Part shown: piece by piece, positions 23,015 to 31,184 of the stretch
Layout of the letters: the number at the start of each line of letters is the position of its first letter
Position numbering within the stretch: the first letter of the stretch is position 1
Made by a program: the position numbers and the translations under genes
Assembly (NCBI GenBank): GCA_016292515.1
Contig: JAEDIJ010000023.1
Coordinates: 1-31,272 of the forward strand
Reading direction: 5' to 3'
DNA from: Victivallaceae bacterium
GTDB lineage: Bacteria; Verrucomicrobiota; Lentisphaeria; Victivallales; Victivallaceae
Length of the DNA: 31,272 bases
Notes under the pieces: model-generated
The model's database searches: none
The model's input: the letters and a program-made list of their open reading frames with translations, nothing else
Told to the model about the DNA's origin: nothing

Positions 23015-24289
23015 TTATCGTTTTTCACCATCGCGGGTGGTGAGATATTCGACATCAAAAATCGCGCGGCATTCCCCGTTGCCGCCGAAAAGTACTTTGC
23101 CGTAATCGCGACGCTGATGGATCGGCAATTTGAGTTCGGCTTCGCGCGCCGCTTCCTCTTCGCGCTGTTTTTCCGCTTGAAGTTTGCGCTGACTTTCCAA
23201 GCGGCGCTGTTCGCGGCGGCTGAGACGCGAAGTGTCAACCTGACCGGCGGACTCGGCACTCTGACTGGTCTGGGGATTGATCTGCTCACGCGCTTTCAGA
23301 TAATCGGCGTCGTTGGCGTAGAGATTGAGCGATTTGATCACGTAGAAACGGTGTTCCTTTTCCGTAGCGGAAGCGAGTTTTTCGGCGAAGTCGCGGATCG
23401 CGCCGAGCGTACCGGAAACCTCGAAGACATAGCGCACGACGTGGATATTGCCGCGCTCCTGCAAACTTTCACTGAGGCGTCCGGGCTCCGCCGGAATGCC
23501 CTTGTCGATGGCAAAAGCGTTGAGCGAAGCGATCTGCGACTGCTTCATCCGGCGCACCATATCCCCGATGATGTCGAGATGATAAACGATGAACGGACAG
23601 TCATCCTCGTTGTACTTTCTCTGGAAAACCGGCTCAAAACCGAAATTCTGCGCTCCCGTCTGGATTTCGACGAGACGGCTGAAACGCTCGCGGCAGTTGT
23701 CGTAGTAGCGTTGCATCATATCGATGTTGGACAACCGGTAGGGAAGTCCCAGCGCGACCAACGCGAGACGGTCGGCATCGTTGCCGAATTCCACATCGGG
23801 GAAGACTTCGCGAACCGCCTTTTTGAATTCCTCGGTCGCCTCTTTCCAACGGCCGTCCATATTGTATTTGTCGCGGAAATTGGTAAAATCGGTATTGGCG
23901 TTGCTGTCGGCATGCACCGACGCGCGGTAATCCTCGATGAATCTTTCCCGTTCTGCCGCCAGTTTGCTCTCATCCTTCAAATTGAGCAACGTGATCAGAA
24001 ACCGGTCGGCGGCGTGCTGATAGGGACGATCGCAATAAGCCAGGAATCTTTCCACGCCCTGCCGGTAGGTTTCCGCATCCTCCCGGATCGGACGCTGATT
24101 TTCCTTGACCGGTGCCGGCTTGGCGCGGCGCAATGAGCGGATGCTGCTGGCGAGATCCTCCGTCTTGGAATTGGCGGAACCGACTTTGAAAATAAGATAG
24201 CCGCTGTAAACCAACAAAACGAAAACGATCACGGCGGCGATCGCCAGTACCGTGACAAACAACTGATTCTTTTTGACGAAACGGTTCAC
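23015..24289 (-). CDS. Amuc_1100/PilO-like inner membrane protein
   Basis: A 424-aa bitopic protein: a short basic cytoplasmic N terminus, one TM span (about 9-33, VTVLAIAAVIVFVLLVYSGY), a helical coil, then a mixed alpha/beta domain with YVFEVSGTLGAIRDFAEKLA typical of the ferredoxin-like fold of PilO/GspM proteins. A charged Arg/Glu-rich coil lies near 355-395. It corresponds by position (after PilM, before the Amuc_1099-like gene) to Amuc_1100, the well-known Akkermansia surface protein, but is about 100 aa longer. GTG start with GGGGGA just upstream, 12 bp after PilM. Homology to Amuc_1100 is inferred from position and layout, as identity is too low to judge by eye. Confidence 0.75.
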   Translation of the reverse strand: MNRFVKKNQLFVTVLAIAAVIVFVLLVYSGYLIFKVGSANSKTEDLASSIRSLRRAKPAPVKENQRPIREDAETYRQGVERFLAYCDRPYQHAADRFLITLLNLKDESKLAAERERFIEDYRASVHADSNANTDFTNFRDKYNMDGRWKEATEEFKKAVREVFPDVEFGNDADRLALVALGLPYRLSNIDMMQRYYDNCRERFSRLVEIQTGAQNFGFEPVFQRKYNEDDCPFIVYHLDIIGDMVRRMKQSQIASLNAFAIDKGIPAEPGRLSESLQERGNIHVVRYVFEVSGTLGAIRDFAEKLASATEKEHRFYVIKSLNLYANDADYLKAREQINPQTSQSAESAGQVDTSRLSRREQRRLESQRKLQAEKQREEEAAREAELKLPIHQRRDYGKVLFGGNGECRAIFDVEYLTTRDGEKR

Positions 24290-24301
24290 GATTTTCCCCC
24301 G

Positions 24302-26116
24302 TTATTTTTGAATCGGTTTTTTCAGCATAACGATACAAGTGAAAGCGCCGGTATTGTTGCCGCCGACCGTACTCATATCGGAATTATCCACATCGCGCAC
24401 TTCCTCGACCCAGCTGCAATTGCTCAAACTGCGGCGGAAGTCACTGTAAGCGGGACGCCCCTGAAAAATCAGGGTATATCCGGAAATGCGGAGTGCCTTG
24501 ACTTCCGACTGCGCCAGCACCTGATCGATGGTCATCCCGTTTTGAACCGTCGTGCTCCTTCTCGCTTCCGGAGTCTGTTTCGCGTCGGGATCGGCGACAC
24601 CCTCGATCGAAGTGATCCACATCAGGTCGGGCGTGATCTGCTGAATGCTCCGGAGTATATTGCACCAGGACGACTGCTCAAAGAGCCAATTCTCCATTTC
24701 GGAAAATTTGTCCTTTTCGCGATTGGTCTTGTTCAATTCATTTTTGATCTGACGACCGATCTTCTTGGCGACCGCAAGTTTCTCTTCGGTCTGGTCGACG
24801 CGATCCTGACCGATCTGCGCCTGTTTCTGCATTCCGAAAGCGAAAAGCACCAACCCGACCAGCAACGCCGCCGCCGAAGCGATGAAATAGGGTTTCTGCC
24901 GGTCGAGCCGCAACTGGTTGCGGATCTCACGCGGCAAAAGGGAGATCTCCACGGGACTGTCGATCACTTCGTGAAGCGCAAGACCGATCAACTCCTGAAA
25001 TCCCGGCGCGACCTCCTGCAATTTGTTGCGGTCGACGGTCTCGGCAATGTTGATCGCGCTGAAAGTATTGAGATAATCGACGGCGATGTGCAGTTTTTCC
25101 TGAAAGAACTCATTGGCGCCGGGCATTACGGAAGTGCCGCCCGAAAGCAACAGCAGCGTCGGCTGATTGCCGCGGTGCTGCGCCCGCCAGACGTTGATCG
25201 AACGGCTGATCTCGCCGTGAAGCCGCGTCATCACATTGCGCGAAATTTTCGAGATGGTCGCCGTCATTTCCGAATCGGAATCCTCGTACGCGCTTCCCGA
25301 TGAAACGAAACCGTGACGGCGTTTCAGCTCCTCCGCCTCCTCGACGGTCACGTCGTACTCCTTGGCGATCTGCGCGGAGATCGCATTGCCGCCGATCGGG
25401 ATGCTGCGCAGGAAAACGCGGTTGTGATCGGCGATCACCAGACTGCTGTTGCGGCTGCCGATGTTGAGCAGGATCGCGCACTGATTTTCGTCGGCGAGCT
25501 GCGTCGCCTTGGCGGCGTTGAAAAGTTCGATCGGCGCGATCGAAACGGAAGCGACCTGAAAACCGGCGTCCTCGATCGTCGTCGTGTAAACCGTGATCTG
25601 CTCGCGCTTGATCGCGACAAAAAGTGCTTCATATTCTTCGCGGTCGATCTGAGTGGATTCCAGCTCGCCCTCGGCGTTGGCTTCCTCGACCGTCTCGCTC
25701 CAAACGTGATGGACCAGCTGATAATCCCATTCGACTTCGCTCATCGCGCAGGGAACAGCCTGCTGCGCTTCATATTCGACGATGCGGTTGATCGCTTCGC
25801 GGTTGCCGAGCGCATCCGGCAATTTGCTCAAACGCAAAAAGGCGGAACTGGCGGGCAACGAGAGCCGCACGCGCTTTGCGGTGAACTGGTTTTCCGCGAT
25901 CATCTCGTTGAAAATACGGCGAAACATCGCATTCGTGAGATCGCTCATACTGACGCCGAGATCGTTTTCGGTCACCTCGGGGGTTTCCAATTTACGGCAG
26001 GCAAACTTCGTCAGCGTCAACGCGCCGCCGGCCGCAACGGAAAACTCGGCAATTTTCAGACTCTCGGAGCCGATGTCTACCGTCAAAATGGCACTGTCTT
26101 TGGTCATTTTCCGCAT
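24302..26116 (-). CDS. PilM-PilN fusion-like ATPase (Amuc_1101-like)
   Basis: A 604-aa protein joining two pilus-assembly modules. Residues 8-380 are a PilM/FtsA-type actin-like fold: phosphate-1 motif TVDIGSESLKIAEF (12-25), LLNIGSRNSSLVIA (216-229) as phosphate-2, and LLLSGGTSVMPG (322-333) as adenosine motif. From 391, SLLPREIRNQLR is the conserved N terminus of PilN (INLLPxR), followed by a TM span (410-428), a coiled coil (435-480) and a PilN-like C-terminal domain. PilM and PilN are usually separate and bind each other, so the fusion fixes a 1:1 ratio. An alternative start at M4 exists. It lies 11 bp after the Amuc_1102-like gene and 12 bp before the PilO-like gene. Confidence 0.85.
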   Translation of the reverse strand: MRKMTKDSAILTVDIGSESLKIAEFSVAAGGALTLTKFACRKLETPEVTENDLGVSMSDLTNAMFRRIFNEMIAENQFTAKRVRLSLPASSAFLRLSKLPDALGNREAINRIVEYEAQQAVPCAMSEVEWDYQLVHHVWSETVEEANAEGELESTQIDREEYEALFVAIKREQITVYTTTIEDAGFQVASVSIAPIELFNAAKATQLADENQCAILLNIGSRNSSLVIADHNRVFLRSIPIGGNAISAQIAKEYDVTVEEAEELKRRHGFVSSGSAYEDSDSEMTATISKISRNVMTRLHGEISRSINVWRAQHRGNQPTLLLLSGGTSVMPGANEFFQEKLHIAVDYLNTFSAINIAETVDRNKLQEVAPGFQELIGLALHEVIDSPVEISLLPREIRNQLRLDRQKPYFIASAAALLVGLVLFAFGMQKQAQIGQDRVDQTEEKLAVAKKIGRQIKNELNKTNREKDKFSEMENWLFEQSSWCNILRSIQQITPDLMWITSIEGVADPDAKQTPEARRSTTVQNGMTIDQVLAQSEVKALRISGYTLIFQGRPAYSDFRRSLSNCSWVEEVRDVDNSDMSTVGGNNTGAFTCIVMLKKPIQK

Positions 26117-26127
26117 TCGCCTTTATG

Positions 26128-26793
26128 TTATTCTTTCACTAAATCGTAATTTCCCGGAGCAATCAACGCCCACGGGGTTTTCTCCCGCGGGAAAACGGCG
26201 TCCTTGATCACCGTTTCACTGGCAAGCGTAGCAAAATAAAGTGCCTGCTTCTTGGGCGTGTCGTTGAAATTGAAATACGCGCTTCCGAGTTCGGCACCGT
26301 CCGACGCGCGGAAAATCGCCTGCGCCCGGAAAAGTTTTTCCGTATATTTCCCGCCGTTCAAAGGCAGATAACGGTCAAGCAACTGCGGCGCGATGAACAT
26401 AAGCGCCGTATGCGGTTTGCCGTCCAGCGGGATCGACCAGAATTTGCAGCTGCCGGTAAAAAGTCCCGCCGTTTTCTGCCGTCCGCCGGAGCCGTCCATC
26501 GGAACTTCGACGGCGACGTCGAGCGTGACATCATCGACCCAGCCGCCGCGCAACGCCTTGACGTGCCCTTTTTTTCCGACGCCGGGGACAAAGGAAACGA
26601 TGATCGCAATCCATTCGCGATTCGCCTTGTTGGAAACGTTGCCGTGCAACGAAGTCTTGGAACGGAATTCGACCACCGGAGCGGGCAAGACTTTCAGCTG
26701 GACTTCCATCCCGCCGAATTCCACCGCCTTGGGAGCGGCAAATCCGATCGCCGCGACCGCCGCCATCACTGTGGTCAAAAACCGTTTCATCAT
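26128..26793 (-). CDS. Amuc_1102-like exported protein
   Basis: A 221-aa protein with a signal peptide (about 1-19, FLTTVMAAVAAIGFAA) and a beta-rich mature part without catalytic motifs. It lies between secG and the PilM-PilN fusion, in the position held by Amuc_1102 at the end of the Akkermansia Amuc_1098-1102 locus, and is close to it in size (my recollection of Amuc_1102 is roughly 210-220 aa with an OB-like fold). Two adjacent ATG codons are possible starts; AGG lies 6 nt before the first. It is probably an envelope component of the pilus-like complex. Function is unknown. Confidence 0.68.
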   Translation of the reverse strand: MMKRFLTTVMAAVAAIGFAAPKAVEFGGMEVQLKVLPAPVVEFRSKTSLHGNVSNKANREWIAIIVSFVPGVGKKGHVKALRGGWVDDVTLDVAVEVPMDGSGGRQKTAGLFTGSCKFWSIPLDGKPHTALMFIAPQLLDRYLPLNGGKYTEKLFRAQAIFRASDGAELGSAYFNFNDTPKKQALYFATLASETVIKDAVFPREKTPWALIAPGNYDLVKE

Positions 26794-26800
26794 TCTTTAC

Positions 26801-27109
26801 CTATTTCGCCGGAGCTTGGGTTTCGGCGGGGATGCTCTCCATCGCCTGCGAAAGCGCCGACTTTTTCTGCCCGACGCCGCGACCGATCAGCACCGCCAGA
26901 AGCAACGACAGCACGAGAAAGATCGCGGTCATCCACACGGTGGCGCGCGTCAGATGACTGCCCGCCTTGCCGCCGAATGCCGATTCGCCGATGCCGCCGA
27001 AGGTCGCGCCCATCCCGCCGGATTTGGACGGCTGGATCAGGATCAGACCGATCAGCAGCAACGAAACGATCGCCACTGCGATATAGAGGAAAATACGTAC
27101 CACTTCCAT
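26801..27109 (-). CDS. secG: Preprotein translocase subunit SecG
   Basis: A 102-aa SecG, the small two-span subunit of the SecYEG inner-membrane export channel. TM spans lie near 5-25 and 57-75, separated by the cytoplasmic loop LIQPSKSGGMGATFGG, which is the SecG signature (Q-x-G/S-K-x-G-GLGAAFGG), then an FGG and a TRATVW segment. GAGG, overlapping the tpiA stop, lies 8 nt before the ATG. tpiA-secG adjacency is common in bacteria. Co-transcription with the secretin complex links export capacity to an envelope machine, but this may be incidental. Confidence 0.94.
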   Translation of the reverse strand: MEVVRIFLYIAVAIVSLLLIGLILIQPSKSGGMGATFGGIGESAFGGKAGSHLTRATVWMTAIFLVLSLLLAVLIGRGVGQKKSALSQAMESIPAETQAPAK

Positions 27110-27119
27110 AAAGGAAACC

Positions 27120-27899
27120 TCAGTTTTTACTGCCGGCGACCGCTTCGCGGATCAACTTCGCGAAACTGTCGGCTTTGAGCGCGGCGCCGCCGATCAGACC
27201 GCCGTCGATATCGGGCTGCGAAAGAAGTGCGCGGGCGTTTTCCGGCTTCATGCTGCCGCCGTACTGGATACGGATCGCTTCCGCCGCGTCGGTACCGAAA
27301 ACTCCGGCGAGCTGACTGCGGATGAAACTGTGCGCCGCCTGCGCGATATCGGGGGTCGCGGTCTTGCCGGTGCCGATCGCCCAGACCGGTTCGTAGGCGA
27401 CGATGATCTTGGCACCGTCTTCCGCGCTGATACCGGCGAAGCCCTCGGTGATCTGACGGGCGAGCACCTCCTCGGTGCGGTTGCCCTCGCGCTCGGCGAG
27501 CGTTTCGCCGACGCAGACGATCGGGATCAGACCGGCGGCGATCGCCGCTTTGAGACGGGAATTGACGGTCGCATCCGTTTCGCCGAAATACTGACGGCGT
27601 TCGCTGTGACCGATGATCACGTACTTGACGCCGGTGCTGACGAGCATATCCGCCGAAATTTCACCGGTGAAAGCACCGCTCGGTGCCCAGTGGATATTCT
27701 GGGCGCCGACGCCGATCGCGCTGCCGGACGCGGCTTCGATGACACTGGAAATCGTCGTAAACGGCGGACAGACCACTACTTCGACCTCGTTGAAATCGAG
27801 ATCGGCAAGTTCATTTTTCAACGCCTCGACGAGAGCCTTGCCCTCGGCGGCGTTTTTGTTCATTTTCCAGTTTCCGGCGACGATGATTTTGCGACTCAT
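27120..27899 (-). CDS. tpiA: Triosephosphate isomerase
   Basis: A 259-aa TIM barrel enzyme that interconverts dihydroxyacetone phosphate and glyceraldehyde 3-phosphate in glycolysis. The catalytic residues are in place: N10 and K12 (AGNWKMN), H98 in GHSERRQYFGE, E170 in AYEPVWAIGTG, plus the phosphate-binding YGGS near the C terminus. It is the first gene of the operon that continues through secG into the secretin complex, with 10 bp or less between the early genes. The promoter lies at 27975-28003, with a dyad over the expected start site. Confidence 0.96.
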   Translation of the reverse strand: MSRKIIVAGNWKMNKNAAEGKALVEALKNELADLDFNEVEVVVCPPFTTISSVIEAASGSAIGVGAQNIHWAPSGAFTGEISADMLVSTGVKYVIIGHSERRQYFGETDATVNSRLKAAIAAGLIPIVCVGETLAEREGNRTEEVLARQITEGFAGISAEDGAKIIVAYEPVWAIGTGKTATPDIAQAAHSFIRSQLAGVFGTDAAEAIRIQYGGSMKPENARALLSQPDIDGGLIGGAALKADSFAKLIREAVAGSKN

Positions 27900-27948
27900 T
27901 TTCTCTTTTCCTGACTTTTTTATATAAAAAACAGAGATCTTATTTTAA

Positions 27949-27967
27949 CCGAAGTATACTACTTTGG
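27949..27967. promoter_or_regulatory. Operator-like dyad at the tpiA start site
   Basis: CCGAAGTATACTACTTTGG is an inverted repeat of 8-bp arms with a 3-bp centre and one mismatched pair. It begins 7 bp downstream of the -10 hexamer of the tpiA promoter, covering the predicted +1. A regulator bound here would block the whole tpiA-secG-secretin operon. No regulator gene is visible nearby. Confidence 0.4.
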
Positions 27968-27974
27968 CTCACTA

Positions 27975-28003
27975 AACATAACACATCTTTTCACATTTTA
28001 CAA
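27975..28003 (-). promoter_or_regulatory. Promoter of the tpiA-secG-secretin operon
   Basis: TTGTAA (27998-28003), a 17-bp spacer and TATGTT (27975-27980) on the minus strand. It is slightly weaker than the other promoters here (TATGTT for TATATT). The leader is about 70 nt and contains a 16-bp A/T palindrome (27916-27931). Confidence 0.62.
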
Positions 28004-28035
28004 GTCAATCGGCATAGAAAAGCAAAAACTTCTGA

Positions 28036-28443
28036 TTATTTTTTTGTCTTTTTCGTCATCAAGGCGGATCCGTAAATCGACCTGACCCACAGAATTCCGA
28101 GGCTCCACCATCCCCGGTTGACGCGTCTGATCTCCAAGTCCTCCACCGCATCGTATTTGTGGCGGCGGCGGTAGTTGTCGAGCATCCGCGACATATAAGC
28201 CGGCGTCACATAATTGGTAAAGGTATCGTAGTCGCGCTCATTGGGATGCCACGGCTCCCCCGACCACAACGGGATGCAGTAAAAGAGGTAAAGCCCGTTG
28301 ATCTCGCCCTTGACGTTGGCGACGACGGGATTGCCCGCCGAACTTATCTGATCTTCATAAGGTTTCGTCGCGACCAGCTTCGACGTCGTGCAACCGCAAA
28401 GCGCAAACAATACGGCGAAGCCGAAAAGCAGTTTTTTCATCAT
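28036..28443 (-). CDS. Small lipoprotein of unknown function
   Basis: A 135-aa predicted lipoprotein with signal peptide MMKKLLFGFAVLFALCGC and lipobox LCGC (lipid-bearing C18). The mature part has GEINGLYLFYCIPLWSG, a Pro/Asn/Asp segment and a basic helical stretch SRMLDNYRRRHKYDAVEDLEI, then a Trp-rich end. I do not recognise a named family. Its start overlaps the stop of the upstream lipoprotein gene (ATGATGA), so the pair is translationally coupled. Two adjacent ATGs are possible starts; a GTG/ATG further upstream would add a non-signal leader and is rejected. Confidence 0.8.
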   Translation of the reverse strand: MMKKLLFGFAVLFALCGCTTSKLVATKPYEDQISSAGNPVVANVKGEINGLYLFYCIPLWSGEPWHPNERDYDTFTNYVTPAYMSRMLDNYRRRHKYDAVEDLEIRRVNRGWWSLGILWVRSIYGSALMTKKTKK

Positions 28444-28961
28444 CGCGACTCCGGTAATTTCGCCAGTTTTTCCTTGATCGAAACGGCGAGACGCTCCACG
28501 CATTGATCCATCGCCGCGACCCGCGCCTCAGCGGAGGGTTTTTCACACTTTTCCTGCGTCTGAAACATCCATCGACTGCTGTTTTTGCCATTCAGAAGTG
28601 TCACATCGGCAACGAGATAGGCATTCTCGTCGCACCAGTTAAAACGGTACAGCACCAGATTGCAGCGCGGCAGGGGCTTGTCGGTAACGGCATCGGGAAC
28701 TCCCGACGCCAGCGCGCGCATCAGCATCAAGTCGGGATTGGAGATCCAGCGGGAATACTCCGCCCGCACCGTCTGCGATCCGCGGCACAGCAGAAAACGG
28801 CGGTCACTGCCGGAAAGGTTGGAAAATCCGGAAAAACTGATCGGCCGCGAAAATTCCACTTTCACCGGAGCCAGATCAAATTCCTGCGGCCGTCTGTAAT
28901 TCGACGAAAAGGAACAGCCGCCCAAAAGAAGCGCGGACAACGCCAGAAAAAAACATCTCAT
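28440..28961 (-). CDS. PqiC-like (ABC-type transport auxiliary) lipoprotein
   Basis: A 173-aa lipoprotein: signal peptide MRCFFLALSALLLGGC with lipidated C16, then VKVEFSRPISFSGFSN, RAEYSRWISNPDLMLMRALA, a YLVADVTL strand and a C-terminal helix. This pattern (strand, 'RW' segment, domain-closing helix) resembles the PqiC/YmbA auxiliary lipoproteins of MCE-type lipid transporters. No MCE, PqiA/PqiB or Mla gene is in the window, so the assignment is a fold-level guess. It has its own promoter at 29001-29029 and overlaps the next lipoprotein gene by 4 bp. Confidence 0.6.
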   Translation of the reverse strand: MRCFFLALSALLLGGCSFSSNYRRPQEFDLAPVKVEFSRPISFSGFSNLSGSDRRFLLCRGSQTVRAEYSRWISNPDLMLMRALASGVPDAVTDKPLPRCNLVLYRFNWCDENAYLVADVTLLNGKNSSRWMFQTQEKCEKPSAEARVAAMDQCVERLAVSIKEKLAKLPESR

Positions 28962-29000
28962 TGTATCAACCCCTTTGTTAATGAATTTGAATACGTCTGA

Positions 29001-29029
29001 AATATACTACGCGCGCGCAAATTTTTCAA
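29001..29029 (-). promoter_or_regulatory. Promoter of the two-lipoprotein operon
   Basis: TTGAAA (29024-29029), a 17-bp spacer and TATATT (29001-29006) on the minus strand, 39 bp upstream of the PqiC-like start. Confidence 0.75.
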
Positions 29030-29045
29030 GCGGATCGCCGCCGTT

Positions 29046-30362
29046 TTATTTTTCCGGCAGGATCAGAATGTCGCCGATCTGCAACACGCTCTTTTCGGAA
29101 AGCTGATTGACGCGACGCAATTCCGCCTGCGAAACGCGACAGCGGCGGGCGATGACGGAGAGCGTATCGCCGGGGCGGACGGTATAGGTTTTCGCTTCCG
29201 TCCGGCTCTTTTCCCGCGCCTCTTTGGCGACGGCAAGTTCGCGCCGCAGGGCGGAAACCGTCCATTGCTGACGCTGGACAAGTTGAAGCAGTCTGGCGTT
29301 TTCCGCCTTGTATTTTTCGATCTCGGCGGAGGAAGCGGACTCCGGCGGCGGCGCGGACGGTGCGGCGATTTCCGCTTCAAGGCGGCGGCAATTGGCTTCG
29401 TAAAGCGCGCGATCGGCGTGATCCTGCGACAAAAACTTCAACCCCTGACGGTAAAAATAGATCGCGCCAAAGGGTTCGTGAAGCGATTCCTCGTAGAGCG
29501 CGGCAAGCGCAAAAGCGGGTTCCGGCGCGGCGGGATATTTGAGCGCGGCATAACGGAAAAATTTCTCCGCCAATTGAAAATCGCCCTTGTCGCGGTAGTC
29601 GCGCCCTTTGGTCATATAACCGCTCTGGCTCACCTCTTTTTCGCAACCGGAAACAAGAAAAAGCATCATCAACAGCATCAAAAGTTTACGCAACACGGCG
29701 ATCCCGGCGACCGCGGCGGTTTCCAGCCGCAGGACGTAAGGTCCCAGATTGACGCCGACCGCGCCGGATTTTTCCAGAAGTGCGAATTCCTCCGGCGAAA
29801 AACCGCCCTCCGGCCCGACGAAATAAGCGACACCGCGGCAATCGGCGAAAGCGGGAACTTCCGCCGGCGCGATACTGCCGTAAACAAGCGCGAGTTGCTT
29901 CTCACGGGCGTCGCGCAGAGCATCGGCAAAATCCTGCGGCTCCGCAAATTGCGGCAAATAGGGATTTTTGGACTGTTTGCAGGCTTCGCGCACGAGAAGT
30001 TCCCAGCGCGGCGTCGGCTCCGACTGCGCGACCGACCGTTGACAGCGCACCGGATGGATCGCCGTCACGCCGAGTTCCGTCGATTGCTTCAACAAATCGT
30101 CCTGCTTGTTGCGGCGCGGCAAAGCGCAATAAAGATGGATATCCTTTGCCGGCGGCGGCAGAAATTCGACTTGCTCCATTTGAAGACGCTTTTGCTCAAC
30201 GACGACCGCGTGCCCGCGATGCCCCGCGCCGTCAAGCACTTTGACCGCGTCGCCGACCGACGCGCGGAAAACTTTGAAAAGATGCTCCGCCTCCTCGCGG
30301 GGAAGTTCAAAAATCGCCCCCTCATCCGGCATCGGCGAGAGAAAAACCGTGTGAACGATCAT
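29046..30362 (-). CDS. rsmE: RsmE 16S rRNA methyltransferase fused in frame to a TPR-LysM lipoprotein
   Basis: A single 438-aa ORF with two unrelated halves. Residues 1-225 are a complete RsmE (16S rRNA m3U1498 methyltransferase, SPOUT fold): IHLYCALPRRNKQDDLLKQ, TELGVTAIHP, VGPEGGFSPEEF (182-193) and the SAM-knot LGPYVLRLETAAVAG (206-220), where RsmE normally ends. Immediately after, RKLLMLLMMLFLVSGC (225-240) is a lipoprotein signal peptide with lipobox VSGC. TPR-like repeats (about 255-335), a coiled coil (345-385) and a LysM domain (391-437, TYTVRPGDTLSVIARR) for peptidoglycan binding follow. No stop separates them. In-frame GTG (29694-29696) or TTG codons could start a separate lipoprotein. 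The first ATG overlaps the phosphoesterase stop by 4 bp. Confidence 0.85.
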   Translation of the reverse strand: MIVHTVFLSPMPDEGAIFELPREEAEHLFKVFRASVGDAVKVLDGAGHRGHAVVVEQKRLQMEQVEFLPPPAKDIHLYCALPRRNKQDDLLKQSTELGVTAIHPVRCQRSVAQSEPTPRWELLVREACKQSKNPYLPQFAEPQDFADALRDAREKQLALVYGSIAPAEVPAFADCRGVAYFVGPEGGFSPEEFALLEKSGAVGVNLGPYVLRLETAAVAGIAVLRKLLMLLMMLFLVSGCEKEVSQSGYMTKGRDYRDKGDFQLAEKFFRYAALKYPAAPEPAFALAALYEESLHEPFGAIYFYRQGLKFLSQDHADRALYEANCRRLEAEIAAPSAPPPESASSAEIEKYKAENARLLQLVQRQQWTVSALRRELAVAKEAREKSRTEAKTYTVRPGDTLSVIARRCRVSQAELRRVNQLSEKSVLQIGDILILPEK

Positions 30363-31162
30363 AATTTCACCTGTTCAAAGGAAAATGTGCGCGCCGCGGG
30401 ATCGCAGGTGATCTCGACCATCGACGCATTGCGCGTCACCGAACCGGCACAGCATTCGCCGCGCCCCGCCGCATCGACTTTGAGCCGCGGCCGATGCACG
30501 TGCCCGCAAAGGACGAGATCGATCGCCCCTTCCCGCATCTTTTCGACGATTTTCCGCTGTCCGAAAAGCCGGTGGCGCACCCGCAGGATCGGGTGTTCTT
30601 CGATCATCGGATAGTGCGACAACAATATCCGCGGCGTCTCGTGGGGCGTTTCGCTCCATTTGACGACCGCCGCCAAATCTTCTTTGCTGACGAAGCCCCA
30701 CGAACACAGCAGATTGCTCGGACGGCTCGTATTGAGCAACATCAACTCCACTCCCGCTTCACGCCGGATCAGCGGGAAATCCGCGAAACGATCACGACCG
30801 CCGGAAAGAAACTCCACCGCGTGATGCACCGCTTCAACACATTTTTTGCGCGTCACATAACAATCGTGATTGCCGGGAAGATAATAAAAAGGAATTCCCG
30901 ATCGCACCAGCGGCGTCAACACGGCAAGCACTTTTTCAAACTCCCCCGGTTGCCCCGAACTCGTCAAATCCCCCGTGCAAACCGCCACATCCGGACGCAT
31001 CGACAAAATGTATTCGACCGCCCGTTCCAATTTCGACAGGTCGTGACGGAAGCGACGACGGAAACGGTAATTGAAAACACCGACCCAACGCTTATCGAAA
31101 TAAGCCATCCAGTCTTCCGCCGGGCCGCCGCCGTGAGGATCAGAAAAATGTACGATTTTCAC
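30359..31162 (-). CDS. Calcineurin-like metallophosphoesterase
   Basis: A 267-aa metallophosphoesterase with all five metal-binding motifs: DPH (D8, H10), GDLTSSG (D65), GNHD (97-100), LSHYP (near 186-190) and GHVHRP (near 220-225). It probably binds two metals in the cytoplasm; the substrate (nucleotide, lipid A precursor or other phosphoester) cannot be read from sequence. The start is GTG with AAGGA about 9 nt upstream. Its stop overlaps the rsmE start (ATGA), so the two are coupled. The promoter at 31185-31213 and a heptamer repeat lie upstream. Confidence 0.9.
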   Translation of the reverse strand: MKIVHFSDPHGGGPAEDWMAYFDKRWVGVFNYRFRRRFRHDLSKLERAVEYILSMRPDVAVCTGDLTSSGQPGEFEKVLAVLTPLVRSGIPFYYLPGNHDCYVTRKKCVEAVHHAVEFLSGGRDRFADFPLIRREAGVELMLLNTSRPSNLLCSWGFVSKEDLAAVVKWSETPHETPRILLSHYPMIEEHPILRVRHRLFGQRKIVEKMREGAIDLVLCGHVHRPRLKVDAAGRGECCAGSVTRNASMVEITCDPAARTFSFEQVKL

Positions 31163-31184
31163 AATGCGTTTTCCTTTTTCCTAT

